In this document: positions 50,223 to 58,782 of the stretch, piece after piece
How positions within the stretch are numbered: position 1 is the first letter of the stretch
Layout of the letters: the number at the start of each line of letters is the position of its first letter
Position numbers and translations under genes: made by a program
Assembly (NCBI RefSeq): GCF_017301735.1
Contig: NZ_CP071090.1
Coordinates: 1,364,001 to 1,428,000, forward strand
Source of the DNA: Pyxidicoccus parkwaysis
GTDB taxonomy: Bacteria; Myxococcota; Myxococcia; Myxococcales; Myxococcaceae
Direction of reading: 5' to 3'
DNA: 64,000 nt
The notes under the pieces: generated by a model
The model's input: the letters and a program-made list of their open reading frames with translations, nothing else
Database searches by the model: none
What the model was told of the DNA's origin: nothing

Positions 50223-50348
50223 GCCGCCCTGTCGCCTGCTGAACGCTGGCGGACTGCCCTGTCAGACCTCGGGGCTATTCCTGTTTTGGCGCGATATTCA
50301 GGTATCGCGTCAGGGCAGGACAACCCGTTGTCTGCAGAGGGGCATCCC

Positions 50349-51755
50349 GTGAAGAACACGAAGCAGTCCCGTCGTGTCGAGCAACGCTGGCTGGTGCGGT
50401 TCGGAGTCATGTCGTGTGTGGGATTGGGGCTCGCTGGCTGCGCGGGTGACGAGGCGGAGGCGGCGGCATCCGCTCCGGAGACGTCCACCACGAGCATCGG
50501 GCTGGTGGAGCGCGTGCGCGACGGCAAGGAGCTGGCGCGGATGCAGAAGCACCTCGAGTCGCTCTACGACGCGAAGGACGTGGTGCACCACTTCCGCAGC
50601 CGCGCCGGTGACGACATCGACTGCGTGCCGCTGGAGAAGCAGCCCGCGCTCAGGCAGCCGGGCATGGAGAACCACCGCATCCAGCTGGCGCCGAGCACGC
50701 TGCCCCAGGACGACGCGAAGTCCCTCGCCGCGCGGGCGGGCGGCGACCGCGGCACGCAGTCCGCGACGCTCGAGGCCAACCTCTCCGGCCCCGGTGACGT
50801 GGACGCCGCGGGCAACATGCGCCGCTGCCCAGAGGGCACGGTGCCCATCCTCCAGCTCAAGCTGGAGACGCTGAAGCGCTTCGAGACGCTGGACGAGTTC
50901 CGCCGCAAGGTGCCCAACCACCTCGCCGGCCGGCTCCCGGAGGACACCGGCAAGCCGCCGTCCTCCTCCGGAATCGAGCTTCCGCGCAATGGCCCCACCG
51001 CCCAGCACCAGTACGCCCACGCGTACCAGGGCGTGGACAACCTGGGCGCGGAGAGCATCTTCAACATCTGGAATCCCTACACCGAGCTGACCAGTGAGTT
51101 CAGCCTCTCGCAGATGTGGGTCGTCCGCGGCTCGGGCGCCTCGCTGGAGACGGTGGAGGCCGGCTGGCAGAAGTACCGGGACCTGTACGGCAACGACAAC
51201 GCGCGCCTGTTCATCTACTTCACGCCGGACAACTACGGCAGCGGCGGTTGCTACAACCTGAGCTGCGGCGCCTTCGTCCAGACGAACAACACCGTCACCA
51301 TCGGCGGCGCGTTCAGCGCGTACAGCGTGTCCGGTGGCACGCAGCAGGAGATGAAGCTGCTCTGGTTCAAGGATGGCACCGCGGGCAACTGGTGGCTCAA
51401 GTACGGCGACACCTGGGTGGGCTACTATCCGCGCACCCGCTTCGACACGAATGGCCTCGCGGACAAGGCCTGGTCCATCGACTTCGGCGGTGAAATCATC
51501 GACAACCGCCCCGGCGGCCGGCACACGGCCACGGACATGGGCAGCGGCGCGTACCCGAGCGCGTGGTTCCAGTACGCCGCCTACCAGCGAAACATCCAGT
51601 ACGTGAACACGAGCAACGTGTACTCGGACCCGTCCGGGCTCATCGCGTCGCGCGACGACGCGTACTGCTACGACATCTCCCTGGGCAATGACCCGGGCAA
51701 CTGGAACCGGTACTTCTTCTTCGGCGGCCCCGGCTACAACGCCAACTGCATGTAG
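50349..51755 (+). CDS. Neprosin-family prolyl endopeptidase, lipoprotein-like signal
   Basis: A 468-residue exported protein with signal VMSCVGLGLAGC (lipobox LAGC, Cys29). The C-terminal half, about 210-468, matches neprosin (DUF239) glutamic peptidases: the entry HQYAHAYQG, the first candidate catalytic Glu in LTSEFSLSQMWVVRG, and the second in DFGGEIID, with WWLKYGDTWVGYYP between. The N-terminal 200 residues are probably a propeptide including a Pro-rich hinge. It should cut after proline in extracellular prey proteins. The start is GTG at 50349. A perfect terminator follows its stop. Confidence 0.85.
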   Translation: MKNTKQSRRVEQRWLVRFGVMSCVGLGLAGCAGDEAEAAASAPETSTTSIGLVERVRDGKELARMQKHLESLYDAKDVVHHFRSRAGDDIDCVPLEKQPALRQPGMENHRIQLAPSTLPQDDAKSLAARAGGDRGTQSATLEANLSGPGDVDAAGNMRRCPEGTVPILQLKLETLKRFETLDEFRRKVPNHLAGRLPEDTGKPPSSSGIELPRNGPTAQHQYAHAYQGVDNLGAESIFNIWNPYTELTSEFSLSQMWVVRGSGASLETVEAGWQKYRDLYGNDNARLFIYFTPDNYGSGGCYNLSCGAFVQTNNTVTIGGAFSAYSVSGGTQQEMKLLWFKDGTAGNWWLKYGDTWVGYYPRTRFDTNGLADKAWSIDFGGEIIDNRPGGRHTATDMGSGAYPSAWFQYAAYQRNIQYVNTSNVYSDPSGLIASRDDAYCYDISLGNDPGNWNRYFFFGGPGYNANCM

Positions 51756-51773
51756 TCGTCTCCTCGTGAGTGG

Positions 51774-51802
51774 GCGGGTGGGGGCTTCCAGGCCCCACCC
51801 GC
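51774..51802 (+). terminator. Terminator after the neprosin gene
   Basis: GCGGGTGGGG (51774-51783) and CCCCACCCGC (51793-51802) form a perfect 10-bp stem, 18 bp past the stop codon. Confidence 0.7.
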
Positions 51803-51837
51803 TTCACCCGCCGGCAGGGACGGACAGTGCGAAAGCA

Positions 51838-51871
51838 CCCGGAATCACGGAGCAGTGTTCAGTGATTCGGG
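51838..51871. promoter_or_regulatory. Inverted repeat upstream of the M43 protease gene
   Basis: GAATCAC and GTGATTC arms (inside 51838-51848 and 51862-51871) extend to CCC/GGG with one bulge and flank 13 nt, then AAAAA follows. It lies about 105 bp before the M43 start. It reads as a possible operator, not a plus-strand terminator. Confidence 0.4.
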
Positions 51872-51976
51872 AAAAAGATTCGCCCGAGTAGAAACATCGG
51901 AGCCCCAACCAACGATAATCGCCTTCAGCGGTGAGCCGTGGACGGCATGCCGTCATTTCCCCCGGAGGCGTATCAC

Positions 51977-52909
51977 ATGAAGGGTTTCTCCCGTTTCGGT
52001 GTGCTGAGTGCGTGTTTCCTCGCGACGGCTTGTGTTTCCAAGGAGGAGCCGACCGCGGCACCCGCGGGCGATGAGACTGCAGGACAGACGGTGACTGCGC
52101 AGGCCAAGGTCGCCGGCTCGCGCTGCGGCACGCGCCCGCTGACGGCCGCGGAAGAGGAGCAGGTGAAGGCGACCCTGGCGAAGTTCTCCGGCATGGCGGA
52201 GAAGAAGCCGGGTGGCGGGAGCGGCGGCGGCACCACGGTGACGGGCGGCACCATCAACGTCTACTTCCACGTCATCAACCAGGGCAGCGGCGTGTCCAAC
52301 GGCGACATCACCGCGCAGATGATTACGGACCAGATGACGGTGCTGAACAACGCATACCGGGCCTGGGGCTGGCAGTTCAACCTGGTCAGCACCACGCGCA
52401 CCACCAACAGCACGTGGTTCAACACCTGCGACACCACCAGCGTCGAGACGGCGATGAAGACGGCGCTCCGCCAGGGCACGGCGGACGACCTCAACCTCTA
52501 CACCTGCAACCCGGGCGGCGGCCTGCTGGGCTGGGCGACCTTCCCGAGCTGGTACGCGGGCAACCCGACGGACGACGGCGTGGTGATGCTGTACTCGTCG
52601 GTGCCGGGCGGCTCGGCGGCGCCGTACAACCTGGGTGACACGGCCACGCACGAGATTGGCCACTGGATGGGCCTGTACCACACGTTCCAGGGCGGCTGCG
52701 CCAAGACGGGCGACGAGGTCTCCGACACGCCGTCCGAGCGGAGTGCCGCGTACGGCTGCCCCGCCAACCGCGACACGTGCAACGGCACGGGCGTGGACCC
52801 CATCCACAACTTCATGGACTACACCGACGACGCGTGCATGGACCACTTCACGACGGGCCAGGACACGCGCATGGACCAGATGTTCAGCGCGTACCGCCTC
52901 AACAAGTAG
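51977..52909 (+). CDS. M43-family secreted zinc metalloprotease
   Basis: A 310-residue exported protease. The signal ends with a lipobox-like ATAC. Residues about 75-305 hold the M43 (pappalysin/cytophagalysin) domain: zinc-binding HEIGHWMGLYH near 231-241 with catalytic Glu, followed by the C-terminal family block IHNFMDYTDDACMDHFTTGQ containing the Met-turn. Cys residues pair around the active site (CAKTGDEV, GCPANRDTCNG). It should degrade extracellular protein. The ATG at 51977 is chosen for the signal. It lies 221 bp after the neprosin gene and has its own promoter and terminator, so the two peptidase genes are neighbours rather than one operon. Confidence 0.88.
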   Translation: MKGFSRFGVLSACFLATACVSKEEPTAAPAGDETAGQTVTAQAKVAGSRCGTRPLTAAEEEQVKATLAKFSGMAEKKPGGGSGGGTTVTGGTINVYFHVINQGSGVSNGDITAQMITDQMTVLNNAYRAWGWQFNLVSTTRTTNSTWFNTCDTTSVETAMKTALRQGTADDLNLYTCNPGGGLLGWATFPSWYAGNPTDDGVVMLYSSVPGGSAAPYNLGDTATHEIGHWMGLYHTFQGGCAKTGDEVSDTPSERSAAYGCPANRDTCNGTGVDPIHNFMDYTDDACMDHFTTGQDTRMDQMFSAYRLNK

Positions 52910-52935
52910 TCGCGAGCCGAGCTGAGCAGTCCAAT

Positions 52936-52969
52936 GACGCCACCGGGGACCGTGAGCTCCGGTGGCGTC
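52936..52969 (+). terminator. Terminator after the M43 gene
   Basis: GACGCCACCGG (52936-52946) and CCGGTGGCGTC (52959-52969) form a perfect 11-bp stem with a 12-nt loop, then TGTCTTT. Confidence 0.8.
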
Positions 52970-53031
52970 TGTCTTTGCGGGCCCGCCGTGTCCCGTCAGG
53001 AGGAGGGGAGGGGGCCGTCTGGCACGGTGCG

Positions 53032-53907
53032 ATGCTGAACCTCCTCTTCGACATGGAAACGAGCGACCCGGACGACGCGCTCACGCTCTGCCTGCTGGCC
53101 ACGCATCCGGACGTGGCGCTGCGCGCGGTGACGGTGACGCCCGGCTCGCGGGCCCAGGTGGGGCTGGTGCGCCACCTGCTGTCGCGCGCGGGCCGGAGCG
53201 ACGTGCCGGTGGGCGCGCGCAACCCGGGCGCGGAGAAGGACAGCGTCTCCGGCTTCCACTGGAAGTGGCTCGGCGAGGTGGCTCGCGCGGAGCCGGACGC
53301 GCTGGCGCACGAGGTGCTGGCCGGCGCGCTGGCGCGGTTCCCGGACGCGGTGCTGCTCACCGGCGCACCGCTGCAGAACCTGCGGCTGCTGCTCAACGAG
53401 CACCCCGAGGCGCGGCTGTCCCGCTGGGTGGCCCAGGGGGGCTTCGCGGGAGACAACGTGGTGCCGCCGGAGCACCGGCTCGAGAAGTTCGCCGGCCGCC
53501 GCACCTGTCCCACGTTCAACTTCAACGGGGACCCGAAGGGGGCGCTGCTCGCGCTGTCCACGGAGCGCATCGGCACGAGGGATTTGGTGTCGAAGAACGT
53601 CACGCACGGCGTGGCCTGGGACGCGGCCTTCCACGCGCGGATGCGCGGCCACCGGGACGGGACGGCGGGGCTGGCGCTCGTGTTCGAGGCGATGGAGCAC
53701 TACCTGCGCGAGAAGCCGGAGGGGAAGCTGCTGCATGACCCCATCGCGGCGTGCGCGGCCATCGACCGGGACCTCGTCACCTGGGCCCCGGTGGAGATGG
53801 TGCGCGAGCACGGCGAGTGGGGCGCGGAGCCGGCACCCGGCTCGAGGACGCACATCTCCGTGGCGTTGGACAGGGAGCGCTTCTTCCAGACCTTCGTGCG
53901 GGCCTGA
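53032..53907 (+). CDS. Nucleoside-hydrolase-like protein
   Basis: A 291-residue protein with the inosine/uridine-preferring nucleoside hydrolase fold. The N-terminal metal motif is FDMETSDPDDA, a variation of the common DTDPGxDDA. Further blocks fit: DAVLLTGAPLQNLRLLL (the loop with the usual TGPxTN), NFNGDPKGALLAL, and LLHDPIAACAAIDRDLV near the end with the last metal-site Asp. It should hydrolyse an N-ribosidic bond, but the substrate may differ from classic enzymes because of the altered first motif. It is cytosolic, and its ATG at 53032 follows the preceding terminator by about 60 bp. Confidence 0.75.
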   Translation: MLNLLFDMETSDPDDALTLCLLATHPDVALRAVTVTPGSRAQVGLVRHLLSRAGRSDVPVGARNPGAEKDSVSGFHWKWLGEVARAEPDALAHEVLAGALARFPDAVLLTGAPLQNLRLLLNEHPEARLSRWVAQGGFAGDNVVPPEHRLEKFAGRRTCPTFNFNGDPKGALLALSTERIGTRDLVSKNVTHGVAWDAAFHARMRGHRDGTAGLALVFEAMEHYLREKPEGKLLHDPIAACAAIDRDLVTWAPVEMVREHGEWGAEPAPGSRTHISVALDRERFFQTFVRA

Positions 53908-54117
53908 GTCCAGGCGCGGGGGCCTCTGTCGCGGGCGGAGGCCGCGGTCGTCTGCCCGAAGTGGCGAGCGAAGGAATGCGCCGAGCCCGGAGGGCAGCCA
54001 GGCGGCCAGCGGCTTCGAGCGGGCCATGGGGCAGCCGGGCGTGCTCTTGCCTCGCCAGGGCCGCGGCATCCCGTATGATTTCCGCCGCCCTCGCCCGAGC
54101 GCCGGGCGCCCGCCGCG

Positions 54118-55530
54118 ATGCTCTTCAACTCCCTGGAGTTCCTCTTCCTCTTCCTGCCCGTCGTGCTCGCGCTCTCGCGGGTGCTGCGCGGGAAGTGGTT
54201 GCTGGGGTGGGTGGCCCTGGCCAGCTACGTCTTCTACGCCTTCGCCGGGCACGTCTGGTTCCTCGTGCCCATGCTGCTCACCACGGCGATGGACTTCGAG
54301 CTGGCGCGGCGCATCGACGCGGCGCCTCCGGGGAGTCGCACCCGCCGCTGGCTGCTCATCCTGTCGCTGACGAGCAGCCTGGGGCTGCTGGCGTACTTCA
54401 AGTATGGCGGCCTGCTGGCGCGGACCTCGGGCCAGGTGCTGGCCTTCATGGGCGCCGGCGCGGCGCCTGCCTGGGTGGGCGAGTTGTTCGACGTGATGCT
54501 GCCCGCGGGCATCTCCTTCTACACGTTCCAGACGATGGCCTACGTGGTGGACGTCTACCGTGGGCACTGCAAGGCCGAGCGCGACTTCTGGACCTTCACC
54601 TGCTTCGTGTCCTTCTTCCCGCACCTGGTGGCCGGGCCGCTGACGCGCCACCATCAGCTCATTCCCGGCCTGGAGCGGATGGCAGCGGAGGGCATCCGTC
54701 CGCGCTGGCGTGAGGGCGTGTTCCTCTTCGCCATCGGCCTCTGCAAGAAGGTGCTCGTCGCGGACCGGATTGCGCAGGTCATCGACCCGCTGCTGCTGGA
54801 CGTGTCGCACGCGGGCGCGATGGAGGCGTGGCTCGCGATGCTCGGCTTCTCGCTGCAAATCTACTTCGACTTCAGCGGCTACACGGACATGGCCATCGGC
54901 CTGGGGCGGCTCTTCGGCATCGAGCTTCCGCAGAACTTCGACAGCCCCTATCAGGCACGAGACCCGAGCGACTTCTGGCGGCGCTGGCACATCACGCTGA
55001 GCCAGTGGCTGCGCGACTATCTGTACATCAGCCTCGGCGGCAACCGGTGCTCTCCTGCGCGCCGCCACTTCAACCTCGTGGTGACGATGGTGCTGGGCGG
55101 GCTCTGGCACGGAGCGAGCTGGACGTTCGCCGCGTGGGGCCTGTACCACGGCCTCCTGTTGGTGGCCTTCCACCAGGGCCGCACCGCGTGGGCGCGGCTG
55201 GCTCCCTTCGTCCAGCGCGGCCTCACGTTCCTCCTCGTCTGCGTGGGCTGGGTCTTCTTCCGGGCCACCTCCTTCACCCAGGCCCGCGACTGGTGCTCCG
55301 CGCTGGTGGGCGGGCGGGGCCTGGGGCTGGAGCGGCTGGGCCCCGAGCACCTCGTGCTCGCGCTGCTGGTGGCGCTGGGGCTGTACGTGGCTGGCTGGCG
55401 CCGCAATGCCAGTCATTCCTCCGGACTGGGCCAGCTCTCCGCGATGCGCCAGGCGGCGCTGGGCGCGCTCGCGGGCGTGGCGGTGCTGCTGCTCAGCAAC
55501 GGCTCGCGCTTCCTCTACTTCCAGTTCTGA
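54118..55530 (+). CDS. MBOAT-family O-acyltransferase (AlgI-like)
   Basis: A 470-residue inner-membrane acyltransferase with about 11 helices, of the AlgI/DltB/PatA type that moves acyl groups across the membrane onto a polysaccharide or other acceptor. Typical blocks are LNSLEFLFLFLPVV at the start, SFFPHLVAGPL near 165-175, QIYFDFSGYTDMAIGLGRLFG near 245-265, and the catalytic His in LGGLWHGASWTF. The ATG at 54118 is well placed. The SGNH-like partner gene follows after 5 bp, as in alginate acetylation and related operons. The acceptor is not evident from the window. Confidence 0.9.
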   Translation: MLFNSLEFLFLFLPVVLALSRVLRGKWLLGWVALASYVFYAFAGHVWFLVPMLLTTAMDFELARRIDAAPPGSRTRRWLLILSLTSSLGLLAYFKYGGLLARTSGQVLAFMGAGAAPAWVGELFDVMLPAGISFYTFQTMAYVVDVYRGHCKAERDFWTFTCFVSFFPHLVAGPLTRHHQLIPGLERMAAEGIRPRWREGVFLFAIGLCKKVLVADRIAQVIDPLLLDVSHAGAMEAWLAMLGFSLQIYFDFSGYTDMAIGLGRLFGIELPQNFDSPYQARDPSDFWRRWHITLSQWLRDYLYISLGGNRCSPARRHFNLVVTMVLGGLWHGASWTFAAWGLYHGLLLVAFHQGRTAWARLAPFVQRGLTFLLVCVGWVFFRATSFTQARDWCSALVGGRGLGLERLGPEHLVLALLVALGLYVAGWRRNASHSSGLGQLSAMRQAALGALAGVAVLLLSNGSRFLYFQF

Positions 55531-55535
55531 CGCCC

Positions 55536-56528
55536 ATGCGACCGTTCTTCATCGCCTTCGCGTCCGTGCTGCTGCTGTCCGCGGGCTTCATCTGGAGCGT
55601 GGACCCGCTGGGCCACCGGGCCCGCACGCCCGAAGTGGAGCCGTTGCCGCCCGGCTTCATGTACCCGGCGCGCAACATCAACGACCGGCTGCTCAAACGG
55701 CGCATGCTCGCGCGTGCGCCGGAGGGAGCGACGTACATCCTCGGCTCCAGCCGGGTGCTGGCCTGGGGCACTCCGCATTTTCCCGACGGTGTGCCGGTGC
55801 TCAACATCGCCGTCACCAATGCCCAGGTGGGGGACTACCTCGCGCTGCTGGGAGACCTCCGCCAGAAGCAGCGGGTGGGCGACGTCTACGTCGAGCTGTC
55901 TCCGTGGACGTTCAGCCAGCGCTGCGCGCCGAAGGAGCAGGATGCCTTCGCCGAGCAGCCTCCGCGCGCGTATACCCCCGAGGAGCTCCTGTCCGGAGCG
56001 CTGCTGCGTCAATCCGTGCTGGGGCTGTGGAACCGGGACCTGCCCGGCAAGCCCATCGCGGAGAGCAACACCGAGCGGTACGGCTACCTCGCTGACGGCC
56101 GCTTCCGCTACCCGCGGAGCTATCTGGAAACGTCCGTGGCCGACTCCACGCGGACCGCGCTCGGCTACGTGTCCACGCCGCACATTCCGATGCTGGAGTG
56201 CGGTGTGGACACCGAGCGCGTGAAGGACTTCTGCGCGGCGCTCGACGCGTTGAAGCCCACCGGCGCGGGGGTGTGGCTGCTCACCGTGCCCTGGAATCCG
56301 GAGGCCGCCGCGCATCTGCGCACGCGCGAGCTGGGCTATACGCTGGAGTCCCTGCATGAGGCGCTGATTGCGAAGGTGGAGCAGACCTGTGGACGCCAGG
56401 TGTTCGCGCTCGACCACGCCTGCCCGGCGGAGGACTTCTTCGATGCGCACCACCCGCGTCCGGCCTGCTTCAACCGGGTGATGGCCGCGTTCGGGAGGCC
56501 CGCCGCGGCTGGCACCGGGCCACGCTAG
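55536..56528 (+). CDS. SGNH/DltD/AlgX-like periplasmic acyl-transfer partner
   Basis: A 330-residue protein with an N-terminal signal anchor (FFIAFASVLLLSAGFIWS). GSSRVLAWG near 69 gives the block-I serine of the SGNH fold, and DAHHPRP near 305 gives the catalytic Asp-His pair. The layout matches partners of MBOAT proteins such as DltD, PatB or AlgJ/X, which complete transfer of the acyl group in the periplasm. Cys pairs (QRCAPKE, LECGVD, DFCAAL) may form disulfides. Translation starts 5 bp after the MBOAT stop. It converges with the Hsp70-like gene, 36 bp apart. Confidence 0.82.
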   Translation: MRPFFIAFASVLLLSAGFIWSVDPLGHRARTPEVEPLPPGFMYPARNINDRLLKRRMLARAPEGATYILGSSRVLAWGTPHFPDGVPVLNIAVTNAQVGDYLALLGDLRQKQRVGDVYVELSPWTFSQRCAPKEQDAFAEQPPRAYTPEELLSGALLRQSVLGLWNRDLPGKPIAESNTERYGYLADGRFRYPRSYLETSVADSTRTALGYVSTPHIPMLECGVDTERVKDFCAALDALKPTGAGVWLLTVPWNPEAAAHLRTRELGYTLESLHEALIAKVEQTCGRQVFALDHACPAEDFFDAHHPRPACFNRVMAAFGRPAAAGTGPR

Positions 56529-56564
56529 CCTCGCGAGACTCCGGACCTCACGACTCCGGGCCCG

Positions 56565-58082
56565 CTAGGTCCCAGCGCGCTTGGGAGCGCGCAGGTCGGT
56601 GATGGCCACCGGGTGGCGGGCGCCCTGCGGCGTGACGAGCGCGGCGCCGAGGACGAAGTCCTGGCCCATGCGCAGCTCCAGCGTGGTGGGCCCCTTGTGG
56701 GTGGTGCGCCAGTCCAGGTCGACGCGGACGGTGCCCAGCAGCTCGCGGTCCACGGTGGTGGTGTCGAGCGACTCGAAGAGGGCGATGGAGATGGGGCCCG
56801 GAATCAGGGGCAGCTCCAGGGAGACGGACTTCGTCGCGGGCACGGGGGTGTTGGCGGGGATGACCTCATGCTGCGCGCCGCCGGGCACCATGATGCTGAT
56901 GGGCATGGGCACCACGTCCGCGAGCCCCGAGATTCCGCGCGCCAGGTTGCGCCCGAGGATGGCCGCGCCCACCGCCACGCCCAGCTCCGGGTGGACCTCC
57001 TTCTCCGAGGACAGGCGCTTGAAGTGCGAGAAGCGCTGGCGGATGACGGGCATGCGCGTCTGGCCGCCCACCATGACGAGCTCGTCAATCTGCTCCGCCT
57101 TCACCTTCGCGCGCTCCATCACGTCGTCGCACGCGGACGCGGTGCGCTCCACGAGCTGGAACACCATCTCCTCGAGCTGCTTGCGGGTGAGGGTGTAGTC
57201 GAAGTCGATGAAGGCGCCGTCCTTCTGCGCGATGCAGGGCACGCGCATCACCGTGGCGTCGCGCTGGCTGAGGGTCATCTTCGCGGACTCGGCGGCGAAG
57301 ACGAGCCGCTGCATCACCACCTTGTTCCCGCGCAGGTCGATGCCGTGCTTCTGCTTGAAGTCCTGCACCAGCATCTCGACGATGCGCTCGTCGAAGTTGG
57401 CGCCGCCGAGGAAGGCGTCACCACCCGTGGCGAGCACCTTGACCACCTTGTTCTGCACGGCGAGCAGCGTGGCGTCGAAGGTGCCGCCGCCGAGGTCGAA
57501 GACCATGACCGTCTGCTCGGGGTTGCGCAGGTTGGCGTAGTAGAGCGCGGCGGCGGTGGGCTCGTTGATGATGGCGCGCACCTGGAGGCCCGTCTGTTCG
57601 GCGGCCTGTCGCACCGCCTCGCGCTGGCGGATGCTGGCGTGGGCGGGGACGGTGAGGACGCACTCGCGGAAGGGCTCACCGGCGGCGTGGTTCGCCAGGG
57701 TGAGCATCTGCCGGATGATGAGGTGGGCCACCTCGGTGAGCGAGGTCATCTTCCCGTACATCTTCACGGCGGTGTAGCCGTCGGGGGCCTCCATCAGCTC
57801 GAAGGCGTACTTGTCCTTGTGTTGGGTGACGTACTCGGACTGGAAGCGGCGCCCGAGGAAGCGCTTCGCGCCGAAGACGGTGTGGCGCGGGTCGTCGATG
57901 ATTTGCCGGCGCGCTGCATGGCCGACGATGGACTTGTCCGCCGCGTGGAACCACACCACCGAGGGCAGGGTAAAGCTCTTGTCCGTCACGGGCACGACGC
58001 GAAGCTTGCCCGTCTTGTCGAAGAAGGCCGCCGAGGTGTTGGTGGTCCCGAAGTCGATGCCGAGAATGGAGGCCGTGCTCAT
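56565..58082 (-). CDS. Hsp70-like chaperone (short, lidless)
   Basis: A 505-residue Hsp70-family protein. The ATPase domain is complete: phosphate loop GIDFGTTNTSAAF (8-20), the second loop VFDLGGGTFDATLLAV near 195, and the adenosine motif VMVGGQTRMPVIRQ near 340. A short substrate-binding beta domain remains (VPATKSVSLELPLIPG...), but the helical lid of DnaK (about 640 residues) is missing. Such truncated Hsp70s occur in many myxobacteria as orphans without DnaJ or GrpE beside them, as here. The role is probably specialised folding or assembly. It starts at 58082 with the ATG directly before the ATPase motif. Confidence 0.88.
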   Translation of the reverse strand: MSTASILGIDFGTTNTSAAFFDKTGKLRVVPVTDKSFTLPSVVWFHAADKSIVGHAARRQIIDDPRHTVFGAKRFLGRRFQSEYVTQHKDKYAFELMEAPDGYTAVKMYGKMTSLTEVAHLIIRQMLTLANHAAGEPFRECVLTVPAHASIRQREAVRQAAEQTGLQVRAIINEPTAAALYYANLRNPEQTVMVFDLGGGTFDATLLAVQNKVVKVLATGGDAFLGGANFDERIVEMLVQDFKQKHGIDLRGNKVVMQRLVFAAESAKMTLSQRDATVMRVPCIAQKDGAFIDFDYTLTRKQLEEMVFQLVERTASACDDVMERAKVKAEQIDELVMVGGQTRMPVIRQRFSHFKRLSSEKEVHPELGVAVGAAILGRNLARGISGLADVVPMPISIMVPGGAQHEVIPANTPVPATKSVSLELPLIPGPISIALFESLDTTTVDRELLGTVRVDLDWRTTHKGPTTLELRMGQDFVLGAALVTPQGARHPVAITDLRAPKRAGT

Positions 58083-58216
58083 ACGGGACGAAGTCTCCCA
58101 CGTCCGGGGGCCCGCTTCAGCCCCCGAAGTGCCACGTCGGTGTAGACAGCGGAGCGATGTGCGCCCGGCTGCCCGCCGCCTACACTCCGGGTTGTCTCAG
58201 TGGGGTGGGGCGGGAC

Positions 58217-58489
58217 TCAGCGACAGGCGGAAATCAGCGTCTGCGTGTAGCGGCCCTGCAATGTCCCGTACTGGGTGAGCGTGCCGTCGCACGTGCAGTA
58301 TTCGTAGCCGACCTCCACTCCATTGGAGATCCACGAGCGGTTCCAGCTGCTGCTCCACGGGCAGCCGTAGAGGAGGCCCTGCTCCGTGCTCTCGAGCGGC
58401 TCCTGCGACGGCTCCTGCGGGGCTTCTCCACCACAGGCGCTGATGAGCACGGCGACGAGGCTGGCGACGACTGCGGACTTCAATCGCAT
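58217..58489 (-). CDS. Small Cys-rich lipoprotein with STEQGL motif (second copy)
   Basis: A 90-residue lipoprotein: signal helix, lipobox ISAC (Cys19), an acidic Pro/Glu-rich spacer, then STEQGL (34-39) and a tail with four cysteines (YGCPWSSSW, YEYCTCDG, ISAC). AAGGAGT lies 7 nt before the ATG. The mature tail is unrelated in sequence to the lipoprotein at 36440, yet both share lipobox, acidic spacer, STEQGL and an even number of cysteines. The function is unknown. The upstream 293 bp (58490-58782) hold its promoter and no other gene that I can support. Confidence 0.72.
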   Translation of the reverse strand: MRLKSAVVASLVAVLISACGGEAPQEPSQEPLESTEQGLLYGCPWSSSWNRSWISNGVEVGYEYCTCDGTLTQYGTLQGRYTQTLISACR

Positions 58490-58782
58490 GGGGCACTCCT
58501 TGTCGTAGGTGAGAGTCAACTGCAACTCATGTGTATCACGGGGCGGTGGCGGGAGTCTCGCGAGGACCGTGAAGGAAGGTGCGCGCATCGGAGGGTGGAT
58601 GCGCTGGCGGATGGCCTCGTGCGCCGCGTCGAGCCTTGCGTTGGACGCGGTGCATGGCCCGACTCCAGAGGCAGGATTCGAGACGGCATCAGCGAGCACT
58701 GTGCCGGTGAGAAAGGCCGTCCGCTGTGACGGAGACGAAGTATCGCCAGCAGCGCGCGGGGAGGCGTGTTACATGCGCCGCC

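Noticed and set aside
52996-55416. 806-codon minus-strand open frame across the nucleoside-hydrolase-like and MBOAT genes
   Set aside because: Shadow frame with no recognisable domain, opposite to genes with clear motifs.
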